From contig CM042087.1 of assembly GCA_023512835.1 (NCBI GenBank), positions 5,276,550 to 5,340,549 on the forward strand: DNA of 64,000 nt. The letters are read 5' to 3'. Made by a program: the position numbers and the translations under genes. The notes beneath the pieces were generated by a model. The model was not told the origin of the DNA, did no database searches, and saw only the letters and a list, made by a program, of their open reading frames with translations. Source of the stretch: Taxillus chinensis. Taxonomy: Eukaryota > Streptophyta > Magnoliopsida > Santalales > Loranthaceae. Shown here piece after piece: positions 40,114 to 51,054 of this stretch (the first letter of the stretch is position 1; every line of letters starts with the position of its first letter).

Positions 40114-42491
40114 CACTTGCTTTTATTGATCTTTAACTTCAAGTGATCCGGCAATGCATTCCAGAGATGCTCCTGAAAGACAACAGTTTACACTTTTGGT
40201 GCCCAAACTTGTTTCGGGCGGTTAGAGAGAGCAGCATTATTGTCAACATTTATGGATTTGATTTTGCTAGGACTTTTAGCTATCCAAGTTGACTTTAGCT
40301 TGTTAGTTTCAGCTACCTCTTTTATTTGGGTTTTCTTGGGAGAGATACTCCTTCGAGTTTTAGATTTTATTTTGCTCGAAGAACCCTTTTTGTTTAACTG
40401 ATCTTTATTGATATGAAATTGATTACAAAGCCAGTTATCAGATAAACTCCAACATTCATAGTGATAATGACCTAATTCCCTACAGATGGAACAGACACTA
40501 TAATGTAAAGTACAAACAGGGGATACAGGTCTCTTAGATTTTACAGACTTTCTACTCTGTTCCCTGTGGCCTAATCCATTGCGTTTGGGTGACGCGCTCT
40601 TGGCCCTAGATGCATCAGCCTTAGCCTTGTCTTTCTTTTTGGGTGCTACAGTTTTGGCTTTAACTGCAGCAGCCTTCCCTTCATCTTTAGTTACGGGTGC
40701 TACTGCTTCGGGAAGTGCAGTAACAGCCTCAACTCCACAGTCATAAACTATAGTTCCACCTGAAATGAAACCATCCAACGGTTTAGATGTACTAACAGGA
40801 TATAAGTTGGTTAGTTTAGGAGTGAAATCCGGAGGACACTCAGTAGCTTGAGCTATAGATGTTGATGACTCGGAACCTAGGCCAGGTTTGACTCGGATGT
40901 CGTCAGGATCAGTCCTAAAGGTAGAGGCTATTTCCCCGGATTTTAGCCACTTACGATTTATTTCTTTTTCCTGTTCCAGTTCATTTTCGAGTCTTTTTAC
41001 TATAACTTTTAGGCATGAGAGATTGGTATTTAACAAATGATTTTCAGCTCTTAGATCGTGATACCAAGCTTCTTTTCCTCTGAAGTCAGTGATGTCCTTT
41101 TCGAGTCTATTAATTGTAAACTCAAGACGTTTATTCTGACTTTCCATATCTTTGTACATTTGAGTAATTATTAGTCTCTCATTCTTTTCATGATCACATG
41201 CAGTAGTAAGAGATTCTAATTTACTCAGAAGCTCAGAGATAGAAGGTACCTCAGTATTTGCCATGAGGCACACGTTCGGCTTAGTGGTTGGCTCATCATC
41301 CGAGGATTCCTCCTCTTCTTCCGAGCCACTCATTTATTTTGTCACGAGCGCCTTCCTCTTGTTCTTGCTATTGTCTGAGGTGGAGCGGCGAGGAGTTACC
41401 TTGTCACTTTTCTTGGCCACTTTTGATTTGGACCTGCATTCCTTGGCCCAGTGACGGGTTTTCCCACAGTTGAAGCATTCCTGGGAACTGGACTCCGGTC
41501 GCTCCTTCCTTTGGAAAGATGATGATGAGCGTCTCCTGAACCCTTTTCTGCTTTTCTGTAGGAATCGCTCAAAGGATTTGACAAGAAGTGCTATCTCCTC
41601 CTCCTCGTCAGAATCAGAATTCTCGGACACGTCCGTATCATCATTCCTCAGTATGCTTAGACATTCTGTAGCTTTGAGAGCTACCCCCTTTTCTTTTCGA
41701 GCTATTTTCTCATCCCGGTCAGAGTACTTAAACCTGACTTCGTGAGTCCACAGCTCTCCATATAGTTCTTCAAGTGGAACATACTGCCAGTTCTTGTCTG
41801 ATTGCATCTGGAGTTGTTTTGAGTAGTAGTGATCCAGCAAGGAGCGAAAGAACTTGTCATTAATCTGGGATTGAGAATAGTGCTCATTGACAGTCTTCAG
41901 CTCAAGAATGAGCTTGCCGAATCTCCGATAGATGCTTTCGAGTGATTCGCCCGATTTATGATTGAAACTCTCAAAGTTCTGTCTGAGAGTACAGATCACG
42001 TTCTGCATCTGGGACTAACTCCCCTCATAGAAGATTGTCAGTTTGTCCCAAACAGCTTTTGCTGTCGTGCAGCCCTGGACGTCCGTGAAAGCCTCGGAAT
42101 CCAAAGACGATGTAACATAAGCCAGAGCCTTTTCACTAGCGCACTGCGAGGCTCTTTCATCGTTGGTAAGTTCAGCATCCGTCTTTGGCCTCCTAACTCC
42201 ATGTTCTCCGATAGTCATCGGAATTGGAATCTCCTGATGAAGACATGGCCACATAAGATGATCATGGCATACCATAAACATCTTCATGCGAGCTTTCCAC
42301 TAGGAGAAAAGCTCAGGTGTGAATTTGGGCAGCTTCGTCAGAGTAAAGCCAGAACTCCGTGGTTGAGAAGCGGCGGCAGCAGCAGGTTGAGGTGGGTCGA
42401 TATTTTCACTGCTGCTTCAATTCGGGATGGGCTCCTGTGCACCTCCGGAGTTAAGGCGAGTGTTGAATAACATACTGCTTTCTTTGGCCAT
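40114..42491 (-). pseudogene. gag: Element B gag (SIRE type)
   Basis: Starts MAKESSMLFNTRLNSGG at 42491. Stops interrupt near 42418, 42299, 42016 and 41336; otherwise one protein of about 780 residues can be followed. Parts in order: an N-terminal region ending WKARMKMFMVCHD; a UBN2-like Copia capsid (MQNVICTLRQNFESFNHKSGESLESIYRRFGKLI); a basic zone with the CCHC knuckle CFNCGKTRHWAKEC; an acidic patch (GSEEEEESSDDE); a long coiled coil (41200-40950); a Lys/Ala-rich linker; and a second CCHC knuckle CSICRELGHYHYEC (about 40490-40450). It ends near the protease region at 40114, where Tekay-3 begins. Element A has the same gag at 47423-45650. Confidence 0.85.
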
Positions 42492-42537
42492 TTCTGAGAT
42501 TGAAAGAGTGGGATCTCTACTTAGAACAAATAGAACT

Positions 42538-42549
42538 GCTCTGATACCA
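42538..42549 (-). other. Element B primer binding site
   Basis: Reverse complement TGGTATCAGAGC, two bases inside the 5' LTR. Confidence 0.9.
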
Positions 42550-42551
42550 CT

Positions 42552-43798
42552 TGATGGTCCCTTGGAGCCTAGAGGGGGGTGAATAGGCTCTTATCGAAAC
42601 TCTTTTCTTTCTCTTAAGACACAAACACTTATCTAGTTAAGTGATAAAATGACTGCGGAAAATAACCAGATAGTGGAAATATTTTGTTTTATTATCACAA
42701 GATAAATACAACAAAATAGAAGCAAGACTCTCTTACACTCTGTTTACAAATGAACTCACACACTAGCCAAATTCTATCTCCCAAAAACACTTGTGCATAC
42801 ACAGGGTTAATCTTTGCTTACAAATGCACACACACCCCCATTCACAAATGTACAAGTATGAATATTTATACAAAACATTCCTAAGAGATAGCCTTGGAAC
42901 TTGCAGTTCCGGAATACGTTCAGCACTAACTATCCCTCGGTAATCTCTCTGCCTTGACTGCTGCAGATTGTGGAGCTCAAGATCATGGGTTTGAAGAGTA
43001 TAAGTGTCTTTGTGAGTTCCCAAATATAATTAAGGTTGTGTCCACATATCCGGGTGATCCACGTGTAAGATTCTTCAGGTTCTCAACGAGTTTGTCTTAC
43101 ATCGGGACACTGCGAGCTGATAACTTTAAATGCGGTTGAGTTGAAGCAGTATCTTCTTGGTCCGGTGTAATTTTCCTTACTCCGTAGCTAATGAGGCTCG
43201 GAACCTTACTCTGTGTCAGTGACTGCTTACTCCGTATCTATTTGGTACTAGAATCCTTAGTCCGTGTCAGCGCTTCCTTACTCCGTGTGAACGAGAAGGT
43301 CGGAGTGCTTATTCCGTATCAGCGCTTCCTTACTCCGTATGTAAGTTCCTTACTCCGTATGTAAGTTCCTTACTCCGTATAAGTGAGTGGCCCGGATTCC
43401 TTACTCCGCATCTAATTTCCTTACTCTGTGTCTAATAAAGACTCGGGTCCTTATTCCGCATTAGTACTTCCTTACTCCGCATGTATGGAAGACTCGGATG
43501 CCTTACTCCGTGTCTTCTTTTACTTCGTGCGACCTTGTAAACCAAGACTCTTACTTAGCGTCAATTTGACTTAGTCCGCACGAATGTTCCTTATTCCGTA
43601 TGTATTGGTGACTTGGTTATTTACCAAGTGTTTGACGACACTCACTCTTGTCCGGATCCTGTCCTTAGCTTTGCTCTCACGAGTGTATTTCCGGATTAAT
43701 AACATATTTTCTGCAACGATCAAAGAAACACAAAAGATCTCAGATCAAATTACATAAGGCTTTATTAGCATTATCCAAATTCTGGGCTTGATCCAACA
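42552..43798 (-). repeat. Element B 5' LTR
   Basis: Same as 12417-13523 plus about 140 extra bases of the CTTACTCCGT array. Ends TGATGGTCCC...GATCCAACA on the plus strand. The array is at about 43165-43600. Confidence 0.92.
43165..43600. repeat. Degenerate CTTACTCCGT tandem array in SIRE-type LTR
   Basis: About 15 copies of CCTTACTCCGT(A/G)T with spacers of 5-40 bases of changing sequence. The shorter version in the 3' LTR is at about 13045-13310. Confidence 0.85.
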
Positions 43799-45560
43799 GG
43801 AAACTTGAAAAGTTTCATCTACCACCTTTGGCTCTACTTGTGATAGAAAACATGAGTAAAGACACATGTTGGAGGTGGCTGCTCTTGTTCTTACACCAAT
43901 AGTAGGATCACCAATCACTTGATCTGAAGGGTGGTTTCTTGTCCACCTGTAGTTCTGCGCATGTGATGGTGGATCCTTAATAATTTGAAGTTCACCCAGA
44001 CTAGGTGGTTCAGGTTCGTCCGCTGATTAAACTTCTTCCGGGTAAGTTATTTCCGTATTAGCAGGTTCGGAAGAACTAGGTGGTTCTTCGGGACTGTTGC
44101 TTTCAGTGTTAACTGGTCCAGAAGGACGTGAAGGTACTCCGGAGTTTTGGATATCCGTAGGAGTGTGTCCAGAGTTTACTAGAAGTCCATAGTCCGATTC
44201 GTCTGTGGCATCATCCGTATCATTTCTTCGTGCTTCACTGATGCTACGTGATTGGTCAATGTGAGTGACAAGAACATTCATAAACTTTGAATAGTCGATG
44301 TTGTTGCCCTTATCCTGCACATTAGAACTTGAAGAACAAACTTTTGACCAATCTAGGTTAGCTTCATCAAAAGTCACATGGATAGATTCTTCAACTTTAA
44401 AAAGTTTTCTATTGAAGATTCGATAAGTCTTACTATGTAGTGAGTATCCGACAAATATCCCATCATCAGATTTTGGTTCAAATTTATTTCGGGGTTCTTT
44501 GCCGTTGTTCAGTACGTAGCAAGTACACCCAAAAGCTTGGAAATGTGAAATTTAGGGCTTTCGTCCTCTCCACATCTCATAAGGTGTTTTCATGGTAAAT
44601 TTATTTATTAGAGTTCTATTCTGAACATAGTAGGCAGTGGACACAGCTTCAGCCCATAAACTGAGAGGAAGCTTTGCCCCTGCTAACATAGATCTGCCAG
44701 CCTTGACTAAAGTGCGATTCTTGCGCTCAGCTACCCCATTTTGTTGTGGAGTTCTAGGCGCAGAGAAGTCGTGCTGAATGCTCTATTCAGAACAATATGA
44801 CCTCATATCTGAAAAATCGAATTCTGTACCATGATCACTCTTGATGCATTTAATGCTCAGTCCTTGTGAGTTGCTTATCCAGTTGAAAAGATCTACAAGA
44901 TGCTCAAATGTTTGATCCTTTGATTTCAGGAACATCACCCATGTATACCTGGTGAAATCATCGATAACCACAATGGTATATCTCACACCAGCTAGTGAAG
45001 GAACAGAAATGGGACTGCAGAGGTCCATGTGAAGAAGTTGTAAGGGAGCAGTTATTGAATTAATTGATTTGCTCTTAAAACTATATTTGGTTTGTTTGCC
45101 AAGTTGACATTCTCGACAGAGAGTATCTCTGGAGTATTTATGTTTACGCAGACCAGTAACCAAATTGAGCGATGCTAATTTAGACAGAGTCTTAAAATTT
45201 AAATGAGCACACTGCTTGTGCCATAGCCAACTTTCTTCATCTGATGCTGTAGTGAGGAAGCATATAGGGTCAGAAGAATTATTTCTTAAGACCACTGAGT
45301 ATATGTCCCCATCTCTTGATCCGGATAACTTAATATCTCCGGATAAGTTTTCCCTGACTGTGCAGGTATTGGACATAAAGGAAATAGTAAATCCTTTGTC
45401 ACATAAATTACTAACACTTAGCAAATTATGCTTTAAACCTTCGACTAGGGCAACTTTAGTAATTGATACACAGCCATTGGTTAAAGTGCCATACCCGATA
45501 GTCTTACCTTTGCTGTTGTTACCATATGATACGGATGGGCCTCATTTGTCATTAACTTCA
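43799..45560 (-). pseudogene. pol: Element A integrase
   Basis: Minus strand from 45424: NLSGDIKLSGSRDGDIYSVV, zinc site WLWHKQCAHLNFKTLSKLAS...LCRECQLGK, LLHMDLCSPISVPSLAGVRYTIVVIDDFTRYTWVMF (catalytic Asp region), IKSDHGTEFDF, a stop at about 44783, the PQQNGVAERKNRTLVKAG region near 44700-44750 with frame changes, then the C-terminal linker (44377-44027). 43799-44026 is the linker towards RT (LKLFK...PPTCVFTHVF type) and ends where element B is inserted. Confidence 0.88.
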
Positions 45561-45650
45561 ACAAGTAGAGTCTAATCACCCATCATATGTCTGGAGCATC
45601 CACTATCGAGGATCCACTTGCTTTGATTAATCTTTAACTTCAAGTGATCT
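45561..45650 (-). pseudogene. pol: Element A protease active-site region
   Basis: Minus strand encodes KWILDSGCSRHMMGD, the Copia protease signature with the DSG active site, followed by a TAG. The same stretch is missing in element B at the Tekay-3 border. Confidence 0.8.
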
Positions 45651-47423
45651 GACAATGCATTCCAGAGATGCTCCTGAAAAACAACAGTTTACGCTTTTGG
45701 TGCCCAAACTTGTTTTGGGCGGTTAGAAGAAACAATAGTAGTGTCAACAGTTCTGGATTTAACTTTGTTAGGAATTTTAGCTTTTCAGGTTGATTTTATT
45801 TTGTTAGGTTTAGCTGCTTCTTTTACTTGTGTTTTCTTGGGAGAGACACTCCTTTGAGATTTAGATTTAGATTTGCTTGAAGAACCCTTTTTGATAAACT
45901 GATCTTTATTAATATGAATTTGATTACAAAGCCAGCTATCAGATAAGGTCCAGCATTCATAGTGATAATGACCTATTTATCTACAGATGGAATAGACACT
46001 ATGATGCGGAGTGGTAACAGGAGATACAGATTGCTCAGGTTTAACAGATTTTCTACTCTATTCCCTATGGCCTAATCCTTTGCGATTGGGTGACGCACTC
46101 TTGGCCCTAGATGCACCAGCCTTTGCCTTTCCTATCTTTCTGGGTGCTACAGTTTTGATTTTAACTACAGCAACCTTCCCTTCATTGTTAGATACGGGTG
46201 CTACTGCTTCGGGAACTGCAGTAACAGCCTCAGTTCCACAATCATAGACTATGTGCCACTTGAAATAAAACCATCCGATGGTTTAGACATACTAATAGGG
46301 TACAGGTTGGTTAGTTTCGGAATAAAATCCGGAGGACACTCAATAGTCTGTGTGGAGGTCGATGGTTCAGAGCCTAGGCCAGGTTTGACTCAGATGTTGT
46401 CTGGACTAGTTCTAAAAGTAGAGGCTATTTCCCCGGATTTTAGCCACTTACAATTTATTTCCTTTTCTTGTTCCAGTTCATTTTCGAGACATTTCACAAT
46501 CACTTTTAGGCTAGTTAGGTTGGTATTTAGCAAGTGATTTTTAGCTCTTAGATTATGATACCAAGCCTCTTTACTCCTGAAGTCAGTTATGTCTTTTTCT
46601 AGTCTAGCAACAGTGATCTCAAGACGTTTGTTCTAACTTTCCATATCTTTGTACATTTGTGTAATTATTAGTCTCTCATTATTTTCATGATCATGTTCAA
46701 TAATAAGAGATTCTAATTTACTTATAAACTCAGAGATCGAAGGTATCTCAGTATTTGCCATGAGGCAGACGTTCGGCTTAGGAGTTGGCTCATCATCCGA
46801 GGATTCCTCCTCTTCTTCCGAGCCACTGATGTACTTTGTGACGAACGCTTTCCTCTTCTTCTTGCTATTGTCTAAGATGGAGCGACGAGGAGTAACCTTG
46901 TCACTTTTCTCGGCCACTTTAGATTTGGATTTACAGTCTTTGGCCCAGTGACCGGTTTTCCTGCAGTTAAAGCATTCCTGGGAACTGGACTCCGATCGCT
47001 CCTTCCTTCGGAATGACGATGAGAAGCCTCTTCTGAATCCTTTTCTGCTTTTCCGTAGAAATCGCTCGAAGGATTTGATGAGAAGAGCTATTTCCTCTTC
47101 ACCGTCAGAGTCAGAATTCTCGGACTCTTCAGTATCATCATTCCTCAGTATGCTAAGACATTCTGTAGCTTTAAAAGCTACCCCCTTTTCATTCTAAGTT
47201 ATTTTCTCATCTCGGTCAGAGTATTTAAATCTGACCTCGTGAGTCCGTAGCTCTCCATATAGTTCTTCAAGGGGAACATACTGCCAGTTCTTGTCGGATT
47301 GCATCTGGAGTTGCTTGGAGTAGTAGTGATCCGGCAAGGAGCGGAAAAACTTGTCATTAATTTGAGATTGAGAATAATGCTCATTGATGGTTTTTAACTC
47401 AAGGATGAGCTTGCCGAATCTCC
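45651..47423 (-). pseudogene. gag: Element A gag (SIRE type), truncated by element C
   Basis: Homologous to element B gag. From 47423: RRFGKLILELKTINEHYSQSQINDKFFRSLPDHYYSKQL, then stops and frameshifts near 47195, the knuckle CFNCRKTGHWAKDC region near 46960 (second Cys of the CCHC not clear), KRKAFVTKYISGSEEEEESSDDE, NERLIITQMYKDMES with a stop at 46633, coiled coil and Lys/Ala linker to 45650. Its N-terminus lies beyond element C, outside the window. Confidence 0.82.
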
Positions 47424-47931
47424 TGTTGGACCCCATTTTGTCCGGGTTGGACATACTAACCCCATTTGGTGTATATACCTTTTTGCCCATGCCATATACC
47501 TTGTTGAACAGGTCTTTAGAGATTCCCTGCGATTTGCACAAGATGGATACAATTACACGAATGGGGAAGCCCAAAATGGATGACCTTTGCTACAAGTCCC
47601 TGAAGTACCCCAAGACCAAAATCAGGGGATAGAGGAAAAAATTTGGAGAATAACGCACTTGACCGAGCTCCATTCTGATTTAAAATGAAGAAGTTATGGC
47701 CAAAACAACTTTCGTTGGAAAAAGTCAAACTTGCCAAAAGACGATCAATGCCCCTGGTCAAACTGCCCGAAAAAGTGATCATGCGAAACTCTCCAAAATG
47801 TCTATGTAGGCGAATACGGGTCTTCCCAACCAATCCCTAAAAGGTCGTCCATTTTTGAATTGTGGGTAAGGGTAAAAAGGTAATTAAAAGTTAAAAAATA
47901 AAAAGACTTCGGGGGTTGACTGTTGACCATT

Positions 47932-48330
47932 GACGTGTCGACACTTCGAAGCCTCGAAGCCGCGAAGACCCGAGCCTCGAAGCCTCGAAGCCGCGAAGAC
48001 CAGAGCCTCGAAGCCTCGAAGCCGCGAAGACCCGAAGCCTCGAAGCTTCGAAGCCTCGAAGCCTGTAAACCTCCGACCTGTCGACACTCCGACTTTCGAC
48101 CCTTCGACCCTTGACTTTCAAACCTTGTGAAGATGCGAAGCCTCGAAGCCTCCGACCCTGCCGACACTCTGACCTTCGACCGTTCGACCCTTGACCTTCG
48201 AACCCTGTGAGCCTTCGACCCTGCCGACACTTCGACCCGTTGACCGTTGACTTTCGACCCACCAAAATTTCGACCAACCGAAACTTCGACCCTGCCGACA
48301 CTTCGACCTGCCGACACTACAACCCTCTGA
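47932..48330. repeat. TCGAAGCC / CTTCGACC-rich repeats in element C LTR
   Basis: First half: tandem CGAAGCCTCGAAGCCGCGAAGAC units. Second half: repeats of CCTTCGACC and TGCCGACACTTCGACC. Counterpart at about 60030-60410. Reading frames full of Arg-Gly-Phe-Glu-Ala-Ser in this region are a by-product. Confidence 0.88.
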
Positions 48331-49509
48331 CCCCTTGACCTTCGCTGTTTGGCTTCTTTCGTTTGCTCTCTCGCTGATCACTCACGGGATACGTTTTATG
48401 AGCTGACCATTTTTGTCAGAGATGCTTTCAACACCTGTCAGTCACATGCATCAACAAAAAACCAAAAAAAAGCAATCATAGATCGACAGTCCACCCGACA
48501 AGGCATAGAATATGGGAATTAATAAATGCTGGGATTAATAATACACCCGACCAAGCATTAAATGCAGCAATTAATGAGATCTAGCCAATATCCTTTAAAA
48601 TCAGTCTCCCGTCCATGCAGAAGAGGGGCTCGGCGAAAAAAAAAAAGAGACAGAAAAGGAAGAGGTTCGGCAGAGAGAAAAAAGAGTTTAGCCCCCCCAA
48701 AAAAGAAACGAGAGAGACCGAGAGATTTTTGACGCCCAGAAAAAGAAAACGGAGCACGCCCAGAAAAAGGAAAAGGGGGATTCACGCCCAAACAAAGAAA
48801 AAAGGAGAGGGATTCACGCCCAAGGAAAAAAAAAGAGAGAACCCTGCTGCCATCTTCACACCCAGTTGCCTAATTCCAGATTTTCGCCCAACACTCCCCC
48901 TGTCTTAAAATCAAAATCGTCCAAGTCTTTCCAATCCCTTTTCCCTGACACCTCGTTACAGCTCTTTTACCCAGAAAGAAACAAAAAAAAATGATTCCAG
49001 TTCTGCTTTTTTCTCTTCTTACGTTTCCATCACAAAAACAAAAACAAAAAAAACAATTGTTTTTTTCATTCCCTATTCCTTACACCTGTTCTCCTCGATC
49101 CCAGCCCCAAAAAAAAAAATCTGAATCCAAAATATACATCATCCTCCTTTCCCACGTTTTCTACCCAAAACCCAGAAAAAGGTTCTTGCTTTTCATCTTC
49201 TCTCCTCTCCACACACCATTGCAATCTCCAAATCAAAATCCCAACTGATTCTTGCCATTTACGCTATTGGAACTTGGTGATTTGGAAATTCGGACAAGCG
49301 ACTATCGGCGTAGACAGGATTCGCACAACAGTTCGGTGTTCGAAGCTTCAAAGTCGGTTCAGCCCTTATTTCTTCATTACTTTTCAGCTTATTTATATTG
49401 ATACTTGATGTAATTTTTAGTATTTCCTTGTATTTCTTTTTCTTTTATTAGTATGCATTGTGTTTTCCTAGTATTTCCCTTTCTTTTGTATATGTGTGTG
49501 TTGTAATAT

Positions 49510-49812
49510 GTAGAGTAAAGCAAAAACAAAAAAAAACAAAGAAAGAAAAAGAGAGAGAGCAAAGGGAGGCATGAAGAAAAAGAAAAGAAAGAAAAAGAGT
49601 GGGTCATTTTGATTTATAGATGTCACAATCACACACATCACTTTATATGTTATCGTGTTAGTTCATGGTTTTACCCTTGCAAAAAGAAGAAAAAAAAAAG
49701 AAAACGTTTTCAAAACCAAAAGGCATTGCAAAGCCAAAAGACAAACAACAAAAAGGGGAGCAAAAACAAAAAAATGTCTTCAAGTCAAAACATATTTTCA
49801 CCTTTGGGATTG

Positions 49813-49843
<31 letters not shown>

Positions 49844-49985
49844 CAAAACATTTTCTGACAAAACACAAAAACCAAGAAATATTTTCTAACCCAAAAACCC
49901 CCAAAAAAAATAAAAAAAACAAAAACAAAAAAAAAACGTTTCCATGTTTTCAAAAAAAAAAAAAAAACCAAAACAAACCCCTAGG
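49510..49985. repeat. A-rich low-complexity stretch in element C LTR
   Basis: Many AAAACAAAAC-type runs, repeated at 61580-62045 in the second LTR with length variation. Confidence 0.85.
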
Positions 49986-50387
49986 ATCTCATTCCCCACT
50001 TCAAACAAAAAACCAAAACTTGTAGGATTCCCTTTAGAAATTTAGGGTAAATCCATTTTAACCATGACTTTAATAAATAACTTAGCTAAATAAAAATTAT
50101 AGACTTTTTAGGAAACCTAACCCAGTTATGGCAGTACAAGTAAAATAGAAAACCTCCTCCTCCAAAAATAGATACCGAAAGGGCGCTGTATGGGTGTTAA
50201 TCCTTCCCTACACGTAACCAACTCCCGAACCCTTCTCTGATAATGCAGACCACACCTTTAAACTACTCAAAGTAGAGGGTATCCAACTGTACCCCAAAAA
50301 CAGTTGGTGGCGACTCTAAATTTTCTCACCATTGGTTTAGTTTGAGCTCACCCCAAACGGGCCCAGACGAAAACCAGTGATGACAGC

Positions 50388-50405
50388 TGGCGACTCTGCT
50401 GGGAC
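50388..50405 (+). other. Element C primer binding site
   Basis: TGGCGACTCTGCTGGGAC, two bases after the LTR end. Complementary to a tRNA 3' end other than initiator Met; this type is associated with Tat/Ogre elements, where tRNA-Arg has been reported (from memory). Confidence 0.75.
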
Positions 50406-51054
50406 TTCAACACTTTAGAGAGTTAGGTCTAGAACTAGGATTAGGAGGTTGTTTTTTGTACTGTTGTATATATTTAACTGTCGTGCTAAGTTGTTTTTTC
50501 TAGATAAAATTGTGATTTACTTATTTTTTAACAATTGTCATTTATCTTTAAACTGTGATTTATTTATATGCTTTAACTACCATGATAGTTGTGATTTACT
50601 GCTTTCCATACTTGTTGCATTCATGCATAACCCTATACCCGGCTTTAGCACAATTTAGGTTAGCGAGGTTCAGTACGGTCCCCAGCGCGTTGATCATTAT
50701 CCGCAATGGGGCCTCGGACTCTCACTCAAGCTTGAGGTTCTTTTAAGTCACGTCCTTTTAAGATCCCCCTCCGGTAAATCCCATGGTGTACGGAGCCCTC
50801 TATTAAGGAAGTTTGGGAACCAACGAATAAGATAGGTGTAGCAATAGAAGCCCATCAGGGGCATTGACCCACATTTTGTTTGCTCATTTCATGCCATGCT
50901 AACCTTTGTTTTGTAGGGTAGTCCTTAAGTCATCCCCTGCACATATTAGCTTTTTTTTACTATTGGTTTATTCTTTATCCTGTCTAACTGCCTTAATATA
51001 TATTAACCTGTCATCCTAACCTGTCATCATGCATAACACGACATTCATATAGGC
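50406..51054 (+). other. Element C leader
   Basis: Non-coding between PBS and ORF1, repeated at 62479-63133. Nothing specific recognised. Confidence 0.75.

Larger units (their letters stand above)
12417..43798 (-). mobile_element. Element B: Ty1/Copia of SIRE/Maximus type nested in element A
   Basis: Two LTRs in the same orientation (42552-43798 and 12417-13523) enclose PBS, gag, integrase, RT-RNase H, spacer, extra ORF and PPT on the minus strand. Flanks are GGAAT (12412-12416) and GGAAA (43799-43803), a 5-base TSD with one change. Joining the flanks restores the RT region of element A, as seen by comparison with B around 27385. Three later insertions split B: 18831-26590, 28549-31907 and 32309 to about 40113. 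Without them B is about 12 kb, a normal size for SIRE-type elements. By eye the two LTRs differ at about 2% of positions in the first 190 bases, so the insertion is fairly young. Confidence 0.9.
7733..47423 (-). mobile_element. Element A: Ty1/Copia of SIRE/Maximus type, heavily interrupted
   Basis: Minus-strand pieces at 7733-12416 and 43799-47423 join into one element. Read 5' to 3' on the minus strand: gag (47423 to about 45650), protease (WILDSG, about 45600), integrase (45424 to about 44030), then after element B, RT-RNase H (12416-10919), a 1.7-kb spacer and the start of an extra ORF (7988-7733). Copia order PR-INT-RT-RH is clear. Long gag with coiled coil and an extra ORF after pol match the SIRE/Maximus lineage. 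Neither LTR of A is visible: its left end was cut by Tekay-1 and its right end by element C. B supplies a sister copy for almost every part. Confidence 0.85.
47424..50385 (+). repeat. Element C first LTR (2.96 kb)
   Basis: TGTTGGACCCC...GTGATGACA. It matches 59575-62458 at high identity over the full length. It contains TTCGA/TCGAAGCC repeats (47932-48330), a purine-rich zone (48620-48850), a pyrimidine/A-rich zone (48960-49250) and A-rich runs (49510-49985). No convincing gene. Confidence 0.92.

Noticed and set aside
39459..40136. Pro/Gly-rich ORFs on both strands
   Set aside because: They span the damaged 5' LTR of Tekay-3 with C and G homopolymers; no homologous coding in the clean LTR.
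43165..43600. CRISPR-like look of repeats with different spacers
   Set aside because: Repeat core is only about 10 bases, spacing is irregular, and it lies within the LTR of a plant retrotransposon.
47802..48317. ORFs rich in Arg, Gly, Phe, Glu and Ser
   Set aside because: They only translate the TCGAAGCC repeats in the LTR; several frames are open at once.
48558..49250. Lys/Arg-rich ORFs in element C LTR
   Set aside because: Purine-rich, low-complexity LTR sequence; length varies between the two LTRs by homopolymer changes that break the frame.
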